Positions 46,591 through 57,960 of a stretch of 64,000 nt of DNA are shown piece after piece; positions within the stretch are counted from its first letter, which is position 1, and every line of letters begins with the position of its first letter. Below the pieces are notes generated by a model, which was not told where the DNA came from, searched no databases, and saw only the letters and a program-made list of their open reading frames with translations. A program made the position numbers and the translations under genes. The stretch spans positions 10,988,438 through 11,052,437 of the forward strand of contig JANAVB010010791.1 of assembly GCA_029216955.1 (NCBI GenBank), read 5' to 3'. This stretch comes from Iris pallida (lineage: Eukaryota; Streptophyta; Magnoliopsida; Asparagales; Iridaceae).

Positions 46591-47275
46591 CAATAGTCGT
46601 CCCTTTTATTATTATTATTAATTGAAATATCACCTTTATGCTTATAACATGTAAATTCTGGCATAATTTCTGAACACGATAGTGGCCCGCCGTGGCGCAC
46701 TCTTAACAAGTAAACAGACCTGATATACCAGGACATACTGTTACAATAGCTAGCCTGACATGACAAGTACGAATGACCGGGACACCGTGGACGATTGTGT
46801 TTGTACAAATAAACTAGTACTGTCTTGCATCATATCTAGGATTGGAATCTCTGAGTACCACGGTCAGAAATACCTACAGTAATTGACTAAGACTAATAAA
46901 CTAGAATAACTCAGTAGACATGAAGATATTCCCAGCTACAGGCAATCCCCTATCTGGGCTCATTAAGTGGACTTGTAGCCTACCGACGAGTAGGGCACAT
47001 TCCAGCGCACAGTCATGTGGTGCACCCTTCATAGATGGACATTCGACCTGGATAACCGGATGGTCTGCATGGCTTGTGGCTGTTGGGGATAATCTTATTG
47101 CATCTTGCTAGTAACTAGGCCTGTAATAACCCTAGTTAGTTAAGAGTATCAAGTTGTACTTCTTGATTGGCCATGATTGATTGAATGGAGTTTATTCCAG
47201 CTAGTCTTATCTTGATCCTGTACAAGACTGTGACATGACACAATTGATTATGCCTGTCTTAACAATAAGTGATCA

Positions 47276-47690
47276 GGGGTCCAGTTCTGTTCAGGCGAAG
47301 GGTTACAACCCCGGTCCTTGTTTGGTTTAAGGGTTGTAACCTGGCTCCCGGAGCAGTTCTGTGTCCTCTCTTCGTTTATTGTCTTAGTGTACCCCATGCC
47401 ATGCTCGTCATATTTTTTTTCACTTCAACAGTATGATTTATTACTTATGTTGGCCTTAACAATAAAGATTAGGGGTCCAGTTCTGTTCAGGCAAAGGGTT
47501 ACAACCTCGGTCCTCGTTTGATTTAAGGGATGTAACCTGGCTCCCGGAGCAGTTCTGTGTCCTCACTTCGTTTATTGTCCTTCTATACCAATAGTATTTG
47601 AGACGGATTTCTATTCAGGTGAAGGACTGCAACCTCAGTCCTTATTTGATTTAAGGGTTGTGACCTGGCTACTTGAATGGTTTCCTCGTA
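47276..47690 (+). repeat. Three tandem hairpin units in the 5' LTR of A
   Basis: The unit AGGGGTCCAGTTCTGTTCAG..GGTTACAACCC..GGGTTGTAACC..CTGGCTCC occurs near 47276, 47470 and, diverged, near 47600. In unit 1 the arms GGTTACAACCC (47301-47311) and GGGTTGTAACC (47331-47341) are exact inverted repeats, 11 bases each around a 19-base loop. Unit 2 (47497-47537) and unit 3 (47623-47665) have mismatched arms. Confidence 0.85.
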
Positions 47691-48589
47691 CTCAGTTTAC
47701 TGTTGTTATCTCTATTATTATCAGTTCTTTATTTATTATCTTTTATATTCTATTATGTTATGCTGGTTTTAGTTCCTAAGTGAAGCCTCCTTTGTGGCAC
47801 TTGCTCTTTCTGGGGTCTGACCCAGCTGATTTTGTATGGCCAGATATCGGAGCAGCTCCAGAGAATCTACCTACCTTCCAGCTAGATGGTGACCACCAAG
47901 CGTAACCCTGGCAACGAGTAGGTTTCTTTTTGTTCTCCTACTTTATTGTAAAAATTATTCTTTTGAGGCGTTTAGCCGACGAGCACTTGTTAGATCGGTT
48001 GTACCTTTATTTACTGTCTGCCTACGGGCTGTGACATGATTAACAGATCCTAGGGTTGATCATGTATAACTAAACACTTGCTAGTCCTGACATTTTGTAA
48101 CGACTAGCTTCATGATCAGCTGAATATGTAATGTTGGGGATGCCTTACTATTGTATATTTGGTGATCTTATATCTTGTAACACTTACTTACTTGCTTGTG
48201 ATTGAGACACTAGGCATTGTTCATAACCATAAGAGACTGTTGGCTTGTAGTTAAACCATCATGTATCTAGACAGCTGTGACCGTATAGCGAGGTAGATTG
48301 CACTTCAATATACGTTGCTGGCTATGTCTGCACCCGCTCTCCAATATTCTGGTTCTGGGGCGTGATATGGTTTAAGTGGTGGCTCATGCAGGTCTTGTAT
48401 ATCAAGATATGTGAGGTTTTACCGAATAGATGTCTCAATCAGTACTCGCCCTTGATCTCTGCTCATATCTTCAAATCTCTGAGAATCTTGACCTGATCAC
48501 ATGCTTGTATCATTGATCTATCCTGGTCCTTCCTTATTGTTCCCTATGTCGTCTTCTTCAGCGGCATTGTTCCTAGACCTACCGATCAG

Positions 48590-49640
48590 CAAGGCGGAAC
48601 ACCTCCTGCGGACCAGCAACAACCTGGAGATCAAGCCCAGCATTCGGGAGTAGCCTTCAGAGTCATGCCTACTGGAGGAGAGTCACCAATTCAGCCCGTC
48701 CAGCCTGCCGAGCCTGAGGATGGCACTTTGGTGGGTCTTATCAGGTCCCTATTAGGTTACCAGGATCGTCGCGGAGATGCCTTACACCAGGCGGTGGCAG
48801 ATACTTTGACCAGAGGAGGTCATCAGGGTAACAATACGGCTAACAGCTTCAAGCGCTTGAACCCTCCCTTCTTCGACGACAGTAAAGATACGATCGCTGC
48901 AGATGCATGACTTCAGGACACAGAGATGATTCTAGAAGCAGCCAGGACTCTAGAGAACAAAAATGTGGCCGTGGTGCGCCTACAGTTATTTGATCTCGCC
49001 CGCAGCTGGTGGACGGCGCAGGCCGATGGATTATTGGCCCTATTTTATGGGCAATATTCAGGAAGAGATTCCAGGCCAAGTATTTTGATGTTGTATCTCG
49101 GTATGATCTACAGACGAGGTTCACCAATCTGAAGTAGATAGGCAGGATGGTCGATGGATATACGGCCGTATTCTCCAGGCTTAGTCGGTTTGCTCCCTCC
49201 TTGGTGGTGACCGAGTTCGATAGAGCCCAGCGGTTCCAGCAAGGGCTCCACCTAGAGATTCTATTGGCAGTAGAGAAGTTTGAGCATCAGACCTTTGATG
49301 CAGTGTTGAGATCAGCTAGGAGGCATGAGTATACCTCACAGAGGATCGTGGATAGGGCCGGAGGTCGAAAGCGATCTCAAGGCCAGATGAATCAGTCTTC
49401 AGCACCAGCCCCGGCAGCCAGGGCTTTGCCTATTGGAGCTCCGAGGCGGGCGGGCGGGCGGCCTCAGTGATGTCGGTTCAGCATTCCTCCCCGACGCACC
49501 CTCAGCAGCAGAAGCAGAAGCAGTCTTCCGCAGTGGGATGTTCATACCGCGGGAAGCCAGGACACGTGGTATCAGATTGTCGCATAGCATAGGGTTTGTT
49601 CTTGGTTTGTGGTATCCCGGACCATAGGGTTGGGAACTGC
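48590..49640 (+). pseudogene. gag: Decayed gag of element A with two zinc knuckles
   Basis: The frame around 48665 gives a Pro/Gln-rich N-terminus and FKRLNPPFFDDSKDTIAADA, then a TGA at 48908 and LEAARTLENKNVAVVRLQLF. A frame change near 49030 leads to WAIFRKRFQAKYFDVVSRYD, a TAG at 49135, and RMVDGYTAVFSRLSRFAPSL, the standard gypsy gag core. After a TGA at 49468 a third frame holds two knuckles: CSYRGKPGHVVSDC (49539-49580), with its second Cys replaced by Arg, and CGIPDHRVGNC (49608-49640). The product would be the RNA-packaging capsid protein; no intact version can be made from this copy. The true start codon is unclear. Confidence 0.75.
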
Positions 49641-49736
49641 CCGAACAGGGAGAGTTCATCAGCCTTCTCTAGTCCTTCAGTTAGAGGGCCAGCACCAGTC
49701 TAGCAGCAGCAGCTGCAGTACCCGTTCCCGAGGCCA

Positions 49737-50075
49737 TTGCCGACGCAGGCCCATGTATTCCAGCAGCAGAGACCGCAGCAGTATGCCCAAGCCCAAGCCC
49801 TGATCCAGAACAGGCAAAGGAATTTTCAGCAGAGGGGACCCACACCCAGAGTACATGGCCAAGTGCTAGCTTTGATCATGGAAAAAGAAAGAATAGCACC
49901 AGGTGAGGTAGTGGTAGGTACTATTCTCGTCAACACCTTTCTAGCTTCAGTATTATTTGATTCTGGTGCCTCGTATTCATTTATGTTTGCACGATTCGCG
50001 ACAAAGGTAGGATTGGAGCCTGAGTCATTATCAGTAAGGCTCAATATACATACGGTAACGGACTTGTGGGAGTAG
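49737..50075 (+). pseudogene. Aspartic protease region of element A
   Basis: A 112-codon frame with a Gln-rich linker (residues 1-35), then VVVGTILVNTFLASVLFDSGASYSF, where DSGAS (49959-49973) is the protease active-site loop. It stops at 50073, where the frame shifts by one base into the downstream pol frame; the second conserved protease block ([13 protein letters not shown], about 50148-50186) lies in that next frame. Confidence 0.78.
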
Positions 50076-53000
50076 ATAGAGTGTTTTCCTCGTGTTGGAT
50101 GGTAGTTAGCGGTAGAGAATTCTCCGCTAGATTGATAGAGTTCCCGATGGCCGATTATGATGTGGTCTTAGGGATGGATTGGTTAAGGGACCAGTATGCT
50201 AGGATAGACAGCCACATTAGCAGTGTTATTTTTAGCATTCCAGACGAGCCGGAGTTTTTCTTCTCCCGAGGCGAAGTTGAACCTTCTCCTCCAGTATTGC
50301 GGATGGCAGTAGTAGCAATGCAGTTATCTCAGATAGTCGAAGAGTTTCCATATGTTTTCCCTGAAAAGCTTCCAGGGATGCCACCAGAGCGAGAGATTGA
50401 GTTTACCATCGACTTGATTCCCGAAATAGCCCCAGTGTTAGAGAGAGTCTATAGGATGGCGCTGTCAGAGCTAGAGATATTGTACAAGATGATTGAAGAA
50501 CTCAAAACTAAGGGATTTATTCGTGCTAGTGGATCACCTTGGGGAGCCCCGATGCTTCTTATAAAAAATAAGGATGGTACGTCCAGATTATGTGTAAATT
50601 ATCGTATCTTGAACTCGGTGACAATCAAGAACAGATACCCTCTCCCGAGGATAGATGAATTGTTTGATCAACTCAAGGGGGCAGAAGTATTCTCGAAGAT
50701 CAACTTACGGTCTGGATACCATCATATCAGAGTCAGCAAGCACGACATCCCGAAGATAGCTTTTAGATCGAGATATGGGCATTGAGAGTTCCTTGTAATG
50801 CCATTTGGAGCCACCAATGCGCCGACCGTATTCATGGACCTCATAAATCGTATCTTTATGCCTTATTTGGATCAGTTCGTGATTATGTTCCTAGACGACA
50901 TCCTAGTCTATAACAAAAGTGAGGCGGAGCATGAGCAGCATCTTCGTGTGTTTCTTCAAATTCTCAAAGAGCACTAGCTGTATGCCAAGTTCAGTAAGTG
51001 TGAGTTCTGGCTCGATCGCATTTCATACTTGGGTCATATCATCACCCGAGGAGGAGTTAAAGTGGATCCCCAGAAGATCATGGCTATTGAGTCGTGGCCA
51101 GTGCCCAGCACAGTTACAGAAGTTTGCAGTTTTCTTGGCTTAGCCGGCTACTACCGGCGATTTATTTCAGACTTTGCTCAAATTTTAGCACCATTGACCC
51201 AGTTGACCCACAAGGATATGCAGTTTGCTTGGACAGTAGAGTGCCAGGATTTTTTTGAGAGGTTGAAGCGAAGTTTGATAACGGCTCCTATTCTTACGCT
51301 TCCAAATGGAATCGGAGGATTCTCAGTATATTATGATGCTTCGAGCAGAGGATTAGGATGTGTTCTGATGCAGCATGGGAAGGTAATAGCTTATGCGTCA
51401 CGACAACTTCGTGATCATGACAGAAATTATCCAACCTATGACTTGGAGCTGGCAGCAGTAGTGTTTGCACTTAAGCTTTGGAGGCACTACTTGTATGGAG
51501 ATAGGGTGGAGATTTTCACCGACCACAAAAGTCTGAAGTATGTTTTCACCCAGAAGGATCTTAACATGCGTCAGAGGAGGTGGCTGGAGCTACTTATGGA
51601 TTATGAGGTTAACTTGCAGTATCATCCAGGGAAAGCCAACGTCGTTGCAGAAGCATTAAGCCGGAGATCTGGAGTTTATTTTCTAACAGCACAACCAGAG
51701 CTGTTAGCCGTTCTTCAGAAGATGGGTATAGAAGTTGTTCTCCCTTCCAGTGTGGCATTAATGGCCAGTATGCAAGTTCAATCCACTATAGTCGAGAGGA
51801 TCCGGATGGCGCAGTCAGCAGATTCCAAGCTTCAGCGGCTCAGAACAGAGTATGGGACAGGACGGAGACCAGAGTTATGTATTCATGAAGACGGTACACT
51901 TCGGCATGGTAAGCATCTTTGTGTACCCAGTGGAGATATCAGATAGGAGATCATGGCAGAGGCCTACAGTTCGCAGTATTCCATTCATCCCGGTGGCACG
52001 AAGATGTACCGTGATATTCGCCAGTACTTTTAGTGGAATGGCATGAAGAGGGAGATAGCCCAGTTTGTCTCTCGTTGTTTAGTTTGTCAACAAATTAAAG
52101 CTGAACATCAGAGGCCAGCTGGACTACTTCAACCATTGCCAATTCTAGAGTGGAAGTGGGAGGATATAACCATGGATTTCATGACTGAATTACCTAGATC
52201 CCCAGCTGGTCGAGATATTATTTGTGTTATAATTGACCGGCTCACGAAAGTGGCTTACTTTCTCCCATTCAGAGTTGGTCAGTCGATGGCTCAGCTAGCA
52301 AGAATGTATCTCCGACAGATTGTTAGATTGCATGGTGTGCCAGTCAGTATCATGTCGGACCAAGATTCAAGATTTACGTCGCACTTTTGGCATAGCCTGC
52401 AAGAGAGTTTGGGAACTCACCTCCAATTCAGCTCAGCATATCACCCGCAGACTGATGGTCAGTCGAAATGCACGATCCAGACTCTTGAAGACATGTTGAG
52501 ATCTTGTACGCTCGACTTTGATGGTTCATGGAAATATCACCTGCACCTGGTAGAGTTCTCGTACAATAATAGTTTTCAAGCTAGTATCCAGATGGTACCG
52601 TTCGAGGCACTGTATGGTAGGAAGTGCAGATCCTCGCTAGCTTGGGATGATGTTGGGGAGAGGCAGATGCTCGATCCAGAAATGATTGCTCAGACCGTTG
52701 AAGTGGTCAGGAGAGTCAGAGATCATCTTTGTGTTGCCCAAGATCTCTAGCGTCATTGGGCCAATTCTCATCGGCATCCCCTTGAATTCTCGATCGGTGG
52801 CCATGTATTCCTGAGGATTTCGTCTAACCGTGACGTCATTCGTTTTGGCGTGCGGGAAAAGCTTAGTCCTAGGTATATAGGGCCATTTGACATTCTGGAG
52901 CGAGTAGGAGATGCATCCTATCGTCTTACTCTTCCACCATCGCTACGAGAGGTGCATGACGTGTTCTATGTATCCCAACTGCGACGGTATATCCCAGACC

Positions 53001-53119
53001 CGAGCCACATCCTGGATCATTCAGAATTTGTTGTTGGTACTAACCTTTCGTATGAGGAGAGGCCCGTGTCTATATTGGACCGAAGAGAGAAGTACTCAAG
53101 AACAAGACTATTAAGTTAG
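50066..53119 (+). pseudogene. pol: Pol of element A: protease end, RT, RNase H, integrase
   Basis: One frame with five in-frame stops (TGA 50783; TAG at 50975, 51944, 52031 and 52748). It includes the protease end VVLGMDWL; the RT blocks [35 protein letters not shown] and FLDDILVY (50888-50905, both Asp present); and RNase H from [17 protein letters not shown] to [11 protein letters not shown]. Integrase has CLVCQQ, DFMTELP, SDQDSRFTSHFW and the TLEDMLRSC block. In the integrase core the usual Glu of the third catalytic position is Lys (AAA at 52466), and the first zinc-binding His is Tyr (near 51964). A C-terminal PRYIGPFDILERVGDASYRL follows. A one-base loss near 53092 shifts the frame just before the chromodomain. 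Most lesions are C-to-T or G-to-A. Confidence 0.88.
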
Positions 53120-53163
53120 TCCGTGTTGCTTGGGGTCATCACTCTTTGGATGAGTCAACGTGG
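53060..53163 (+). pseudogene. Chromodomain-coding end of pol, first part (interrupted)
   Basis: In the frame after the 53092 shift the sequence reads LKNKTIKLVRVAWGHHSLDE and then STW, the start of the chromodomain seen at the C-terminus of chromovirus integrases (thought to bind chromatin marks and guide insertion). It stops at ACGTGG, where B1 begins. It resumes at 57744 with EREDDIR, a TAG at 57765, RYPDLFDS and a TGA at 57792. Confidence 0.78.
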
Positions 53164-54294
53164 TGTAACACCCAGTTTTCCAGAAGAGGGTAATTTTAAA
53201 ATTTTGTAATTATAATTATTATTTAATGGTATTTATTTCATGTTATAATTTTTAGTGATTTGTAAACTATTTAAATTTATGACTTATGATTTGGTGCCTT
53301 GCTAGTGTTCATTTCCAGACTGAGGGATATTTTAGTCATTTTTATAATTTTAAGAATTTTTTTGGGATTATTAATTATTATTTAAATTAGTTGTATTAAT
53401 TAGAATTTATGGGAACTTTTAGAAATTATTTTGGATTTATTTGGACTAGTTTGATTTTTGACTAGTTTTAGCCCTTGTAGACCAACCTAGGAGTTAACCC
53501 TAGTTAGTTGGGCTTGGTTAGGTCAAGTGACCCTAGTCTAACCTAGTATGACTTAAGTTAGTAGTTATTGATTCATTAGAAATTTAATTAGGAATTTAGG
53601 AATCAAGTGTTTTGATAAATGGCTTGTGGTTTCACAAGTCATTTTGTGACTAAACTTGATAGGACTAGCTAACTTGGCCCAAAGCCCAAACAATAACAAA
53701 ACCCTAAGCCCTAGACATTATTGGCCAGCCACCATATCCTCCTTGGGAACACCACCCTATTTATACTCTCTTAGTTTAGGGTTGCCTCCTTCTTAGGAAA
53801 GCTCAAGTCTAGAAGGAAAGGTTTGTTCCTATTCAATAAATCCCTAAAATTCCATTCCTCTTCCTTTTCTATTCAAATCTTTTCTATTATATCCTAATCT
53901 ATCTATTCTTGCTGTCATTAATATTCTATTTTAGTTTGTGGTGATATTGGTGGATTGGGACATCAAGAGGAGAGAATTTGAATAGGGATTTTTCTTGAAG
54001 GTTCAAGCTTAGGTAACTCCCTCAAATTTCCATGAAATTTCGTTTTGTCTTCATCATTAGGGAGCCCTAGGAGTCCCCTAAGCATCAGTATAGGTTTTGT
54101 GTCGGGTATCCTAAGTTTCGTGTCCATTTGGACACGTATCATGACTGTAGCATAGGTGTTTGTCGAAATGCCACTGAGGGCATTTCGATCTCGGTTGTGC
54201 AATGTTTTTAAATAGAAAATTTAGTTTTAACCTTGTTTATTGATCCCTGTTCTTATGTGGTAATATTAGTGTCGGTTTGAGTCGGATTCTTGGC

Positions 54295-54740
54295 TTGGAC
54301 ACGCGCGTGCACACGCTCGCGCACGCGCTACAGTGTTCCCCTGCTACTCGGGGCCTGTAGCGGACACGATACGTGTCGATCTGACACGAAACTTTGTGGA
54401 CTCGAGGGGGCATGCACTGACATCATGCCACCAAAGTTTCTTTGGGTTTCGTGGGAAGGTTTGGGAGATATCGGTCACGCACTGACACTTCACTGTTTTG
54501 TGCACTGTGTTTTATTGCCAATGATACGGCCTCATTACTTAGGACACGACACGCTAGGACCTAGTACAGGCTGACACACTTGTAGCTGGACACTAGGAGT
54601 ACCTGTTGACACAAGCACGAGACAATGTGGTGTCCTGTGTCGTGCATACGACACGAGTGCACGTGTGCACGAGACAGTGCACTGACAGTGCACTGTGTGT
54701 GTTGGTTTTGAGTTCTTTGCATTGGACACGCCGTGTCTGG
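54295..54740. repeat. GACACG/GTGCAC motif field in B1
   Basis: A dense run of GGACACG, CGACACGA, ACGTGTGCAC, CACTGACAGTG and related short palindromic words, about 540-980 bases downstream of the TATA-like box. Frames through it on both strands are repeats of Thr/His/Val/Cys and do not look coding. Confidence 0.75.
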
Positions 54741-57255
54741 CCTTGGAGGACACAAAATGGATGTATGGGGTTTGTGCACATGGGGTTCTTCATTTACCAA
54801 CCTTCCAATTGTTATTTTAATATGTTTTTCAATAAGTTTTGTCAAGTTATCAAATTCTGAAATTATGTTCAGTTTCCAGTTTTGCCCAGATTTCATATAT
54901 GTTTTTGTCTGTTGATTTTAGCCTCTAGAATGATGTTTAATGCTGAGTTTTAAATCCTAAACATGTTCCTCTCTATGTATATTAACTGTGGTTAAGTTTT
55001 TGGGTGAATTGGCATTGAATGGAGTTCAAAATGGGTTTTGGCAAGTTAGCAAATTCTGAAACTTGATGTTATAAAAACCTGAGTTATCTTTCACAGCTAA
55101 AACTGAGTTTCCCTTGGGTGTTTGGATAACTGAATGATATTAATGATAGGTTCATTAGATAATTGATATGTTAACAGATATTTGCAATGAAATGTTAACT
55201 TAGTTTGAGTTGGATTGAAGAAAATTGAAACCTGTGACTGAGGATGAGGTTTGAATGAAAACTGAGATTTAAATGAATGTCTCCCTTCCTATTTTTTTTA
55301 CTGTAATTTACTGTCACAGGCTCCTCACATCCTGTCACTTCACTCTCACATTAATCCTCACTTGACACACCCTCATGTGAACACACATACACTTGTGCTC
55401 ACACTCAGTCCATTTTAGCACACTGATTAACATCCTATACATATATATGCTACACATGAAATTCTGATTAAGTAATGTGTAATAACCTGAGATTTGGTTT
55501 CTTTACAAACTAAAAACTGAGTTGAACTAAGGATTTAAACCTGAGAATAAGTCCCTGTTTTTTTCCTATTTTGATGTTACATTTCACTTCCCTTTAAATA
55601 TTTTTACTGAGTTTGTTTTGGTGTGGAAATCTGGAAATGTTTCAATGAGATATGCTTTTGGTTAGGGACTGCACCGTAGGACTGAACCTGGGACTGATTT
55701 CAGTCCCCAGGAGCAGTGGTTGGGGTATTGAATTGGTTCCCCCTCCTTCTTCTCACAATTCACTGAATTTGTCTCACATCCACACACACATATGTTCATC
55801 ACTCCTACATTTCCTCCCTCACATGACACACACTTTCCTCTCTCTCTTCCACTATTTTTGTAGTTCCTGCACAATGTCTTTACCTTGCCACACACACACA
55901 CAAGCCTTTCCCCCTCTCTATATGCATATGTATATGTATATATTATGTATGAAATCTAGATGTGCATGTGTGTGTAATGTATAGGTATATATATACCCAA
56001 ATATATATATACAATGTATTATGGATATATGTGGATACACATATATAGGAATCACATATATATGATGATATGTGTGGTGTACCTAGGTAGCTATATATAT
56101 ATATATTTTCTATGTGATTTCCATGTGTAGGCCTAGATGTTATATATGGTTATGGGGTGATATGTATAGATAGCACATGGGTATATTTTATTAGATTATA
56201 ATATATACCATTTGTGTATTAATTAGCTATAGAGGATATATTGGTAGATGTGTCTAGTAGGCTATAGGCTAGATAACCTTGTGTAGAGTTGTGTGTTGAT
56301 AGGCTTGGCATGGCATTGCCTAGATTAGTCTTGATTAACCTAGTATAGCTTTATTAGACCTAGTATAGACTAGTTTAGACTTGATAGCCTAGTTTAGACT
56401 TGGATGACCTAGTTTGACTTCTAGGGTTGACCAGAGTTGACCAAGAGTTGACTTTGGCCTAGATTGACCTAGAATCATGTAGAATGCATAATAGGACTTC
56501 ATTATACTATTCTGGACTTGTTGTGACCTGTGCTGTTCTGATTAGGAGCCAGACACCACTCCTCGGACAGTACTTTCATATCGGACACCCAGATACCAGG
56601 CGAGTACATTCTTTGATCGTTTCATACTTGTCACGACTTATATTCTTGCTCTAGATTACTTTTACTTGATGCTGTCACGTTATCATCACGGATTGGTACT
56701 ATATGGATCTTTTCTTGGGATGTTACCCCCTTAGCGGGTGCATCAGATACTTTATGACATATGTTTCATGTATATAATGTATTCCTTGCTTCTGCATTAT
56801 TCATGTACACTCATGTTCTCTCATATTCTTACATGTACGTTCATGTACTCTCATGTTCTTTCATGTACGCTCATGATTTGCCCATGTCTCTTGTATAACC
56901 AAAATATCATGTCCGTAACGTAACTTGAATAGATCCTTGTGTATTGATTGTGGGTAGGGGTGAGTATAAATGGTCATGTGATTTACCCATCATGTACACT
57001 CTGTTACTTCCATGTTCTATCATGTACTACCTAAGCCAATTACATGCCATCTCGTACTCTAAATCACTAGTCACTTACAGTTCTTACTTATTATGTATAT
57101 ATTTCCAGTTATCAAATATCTCTTCTGTTTTCATGTACATCTTTTACATCATTTCATGTATCTTATTCTATTGCTTGCTTTATATTTCCTGACATGATAT
57201 GAACTGCATGAGATGTATTGTGCTCACTCCTGTCCTGACTGGACCTGTTGAAAAT

Positions 57256-57366
57256 ATTACAGAGGACGAGAAGGAGGCTGGTCTGGATACTTACTACGGG
57301 CCAGCCTTAGATGACACCTATGAGCTGGACCCAGCTCTAGCTGAGGATATCACTCAGATTGCCTAG
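57256..57366 (+). other. Short acidic open frame near the 3' end of LTR B1
   Basis: After AAAATATTACAG, which looks like a plant 3' splice site, the sequence reads EDEKEAGLDTYYGPALDDTY and then ELDPALAEDITQIA, ending at TAG. It is strongly acidic, and its codon usage looks ordinary compared with the AT-rich flanks. A comparable acidic frame (IDEEIYPEVYDSGAATGD) lies in LTR F near 25261 after TTTTCTAG. It may be a relic of an LTR-encoded exon or chance. Confidence 0.35.
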
Positions 57367-57743
57367 ATTAGATTAGTGAGGCTTAGTTTCTTTTATGTAG
57401 CCTTGAGGCATGTTTAGCTAGACTTTATTCTGAGTTCAGAGATGTATATTCTTTCATTCTGTATCTGAGACCATGTATTTCTGGATATTTGCTGGGTTTA
57501 TCTTAGACTACTTTTCATCTATTTGTTTCCTCGAGTTCTATTTCATATCGTGCTATCTCTTCCTTAGCTGTGATTGAGTTTATTACTACTATGACACCCC
57601 ATTCGGGGAGTATTGAACTGTTTAGAGATATTTTGTTAGATGTATGTTGACCTAGGACAGCGTTCTACCGCCGACACTGCGGCGTAGGCTGGGCGTGGTT
57701 ACGTTCTCGTACCCTCATAGTGGGTGCGGATCGTGACACGTGG

Positions 57744-57960
57744 GAACGTGAGGATGATATCCGATAGCGGTATCCCGACCTGTTTGACTCGTGAGGTATA
57801 ATATCTTTCTTATGCCTCATTCCTTCGATTCCTAGCTTGCATGAATAATTACTTGATTGCTTGATTAGTATAGCTTGCATGTGAATAATATAGCTTGTTC
57901 TTGTCCCTCTAGCCTCTTAATTAAATTCCGAGGACAAATTTTTTTTAAGGTGGGTAGAGT
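57744..57960 (+). other. End of pol and polypurine tract of element A
   Basis: 57744-57794 resumes the chromodomain frame (EREDDIR, stop, RYPDLFDS, stop). About 150 non-coding bases follow, then CCGAGGACAAATTTTTTTTAAGGTGGGTAGAGT directly before the 3' LTR (motif given in two parts: CCGAGGACAAA at 57928 and AAGGTGGGTAGAGT at 57947-57960). The second part is the polypurine primer site for plus-strand synthesis. Confidence 0.8.

Larger units (their letters stand above)
45453..48367 (+). repeat. Element A 5' LTR
   Basis: TGTAATGCCTGTGG to GGGGCGTGATA; the terminal CA has become TA. It contains a TATA-like TTATTTAAT (45643-45651), the CCGCAT field with its 98-base tandem unit (46060-46590), and three hairpin units (47276-47690). 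The degenerate primer-like TGGTTTAAGTGG follows directly at 48369, roughly matching TGGTATCAGAGC. Many CCGCAT words of the 3' LTR appear here as CCGTAT or CTGCAT, showing C-to-T decay. Confidence 0.88.
53164..57738 (+). mobile_element. Solo LTR B1 (4575 bp) inside the chromodomain exon, target duplication CGTGG
   Basis: Begins TGTAACACCCAGTTTTCC and ends GTGCGGATCGTGACA. CGTGG flanks it at 53159-53163 and 57739-57743. The pol reading frame is continuous across the insertion if it and one CGTGG are removed. It is the same family as B2 in the opposite orientation. It carries a TATA-like CTATTTATAC (53756), a GACAC/GTGCAC motif field (54295-54740), the shared word CCAGGCGAGTACATTC (56597), and a short acidic frame (57256-57366). 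No internal domain remains. Confidence 0.92.

Noticed and set aside
54535..54896. Overlapping Thr/His/Cys-rich frames in B1
   Set aside because: By-products of the GACAC/GTGCAC motif field; three frames on two strands overlap with no domain.
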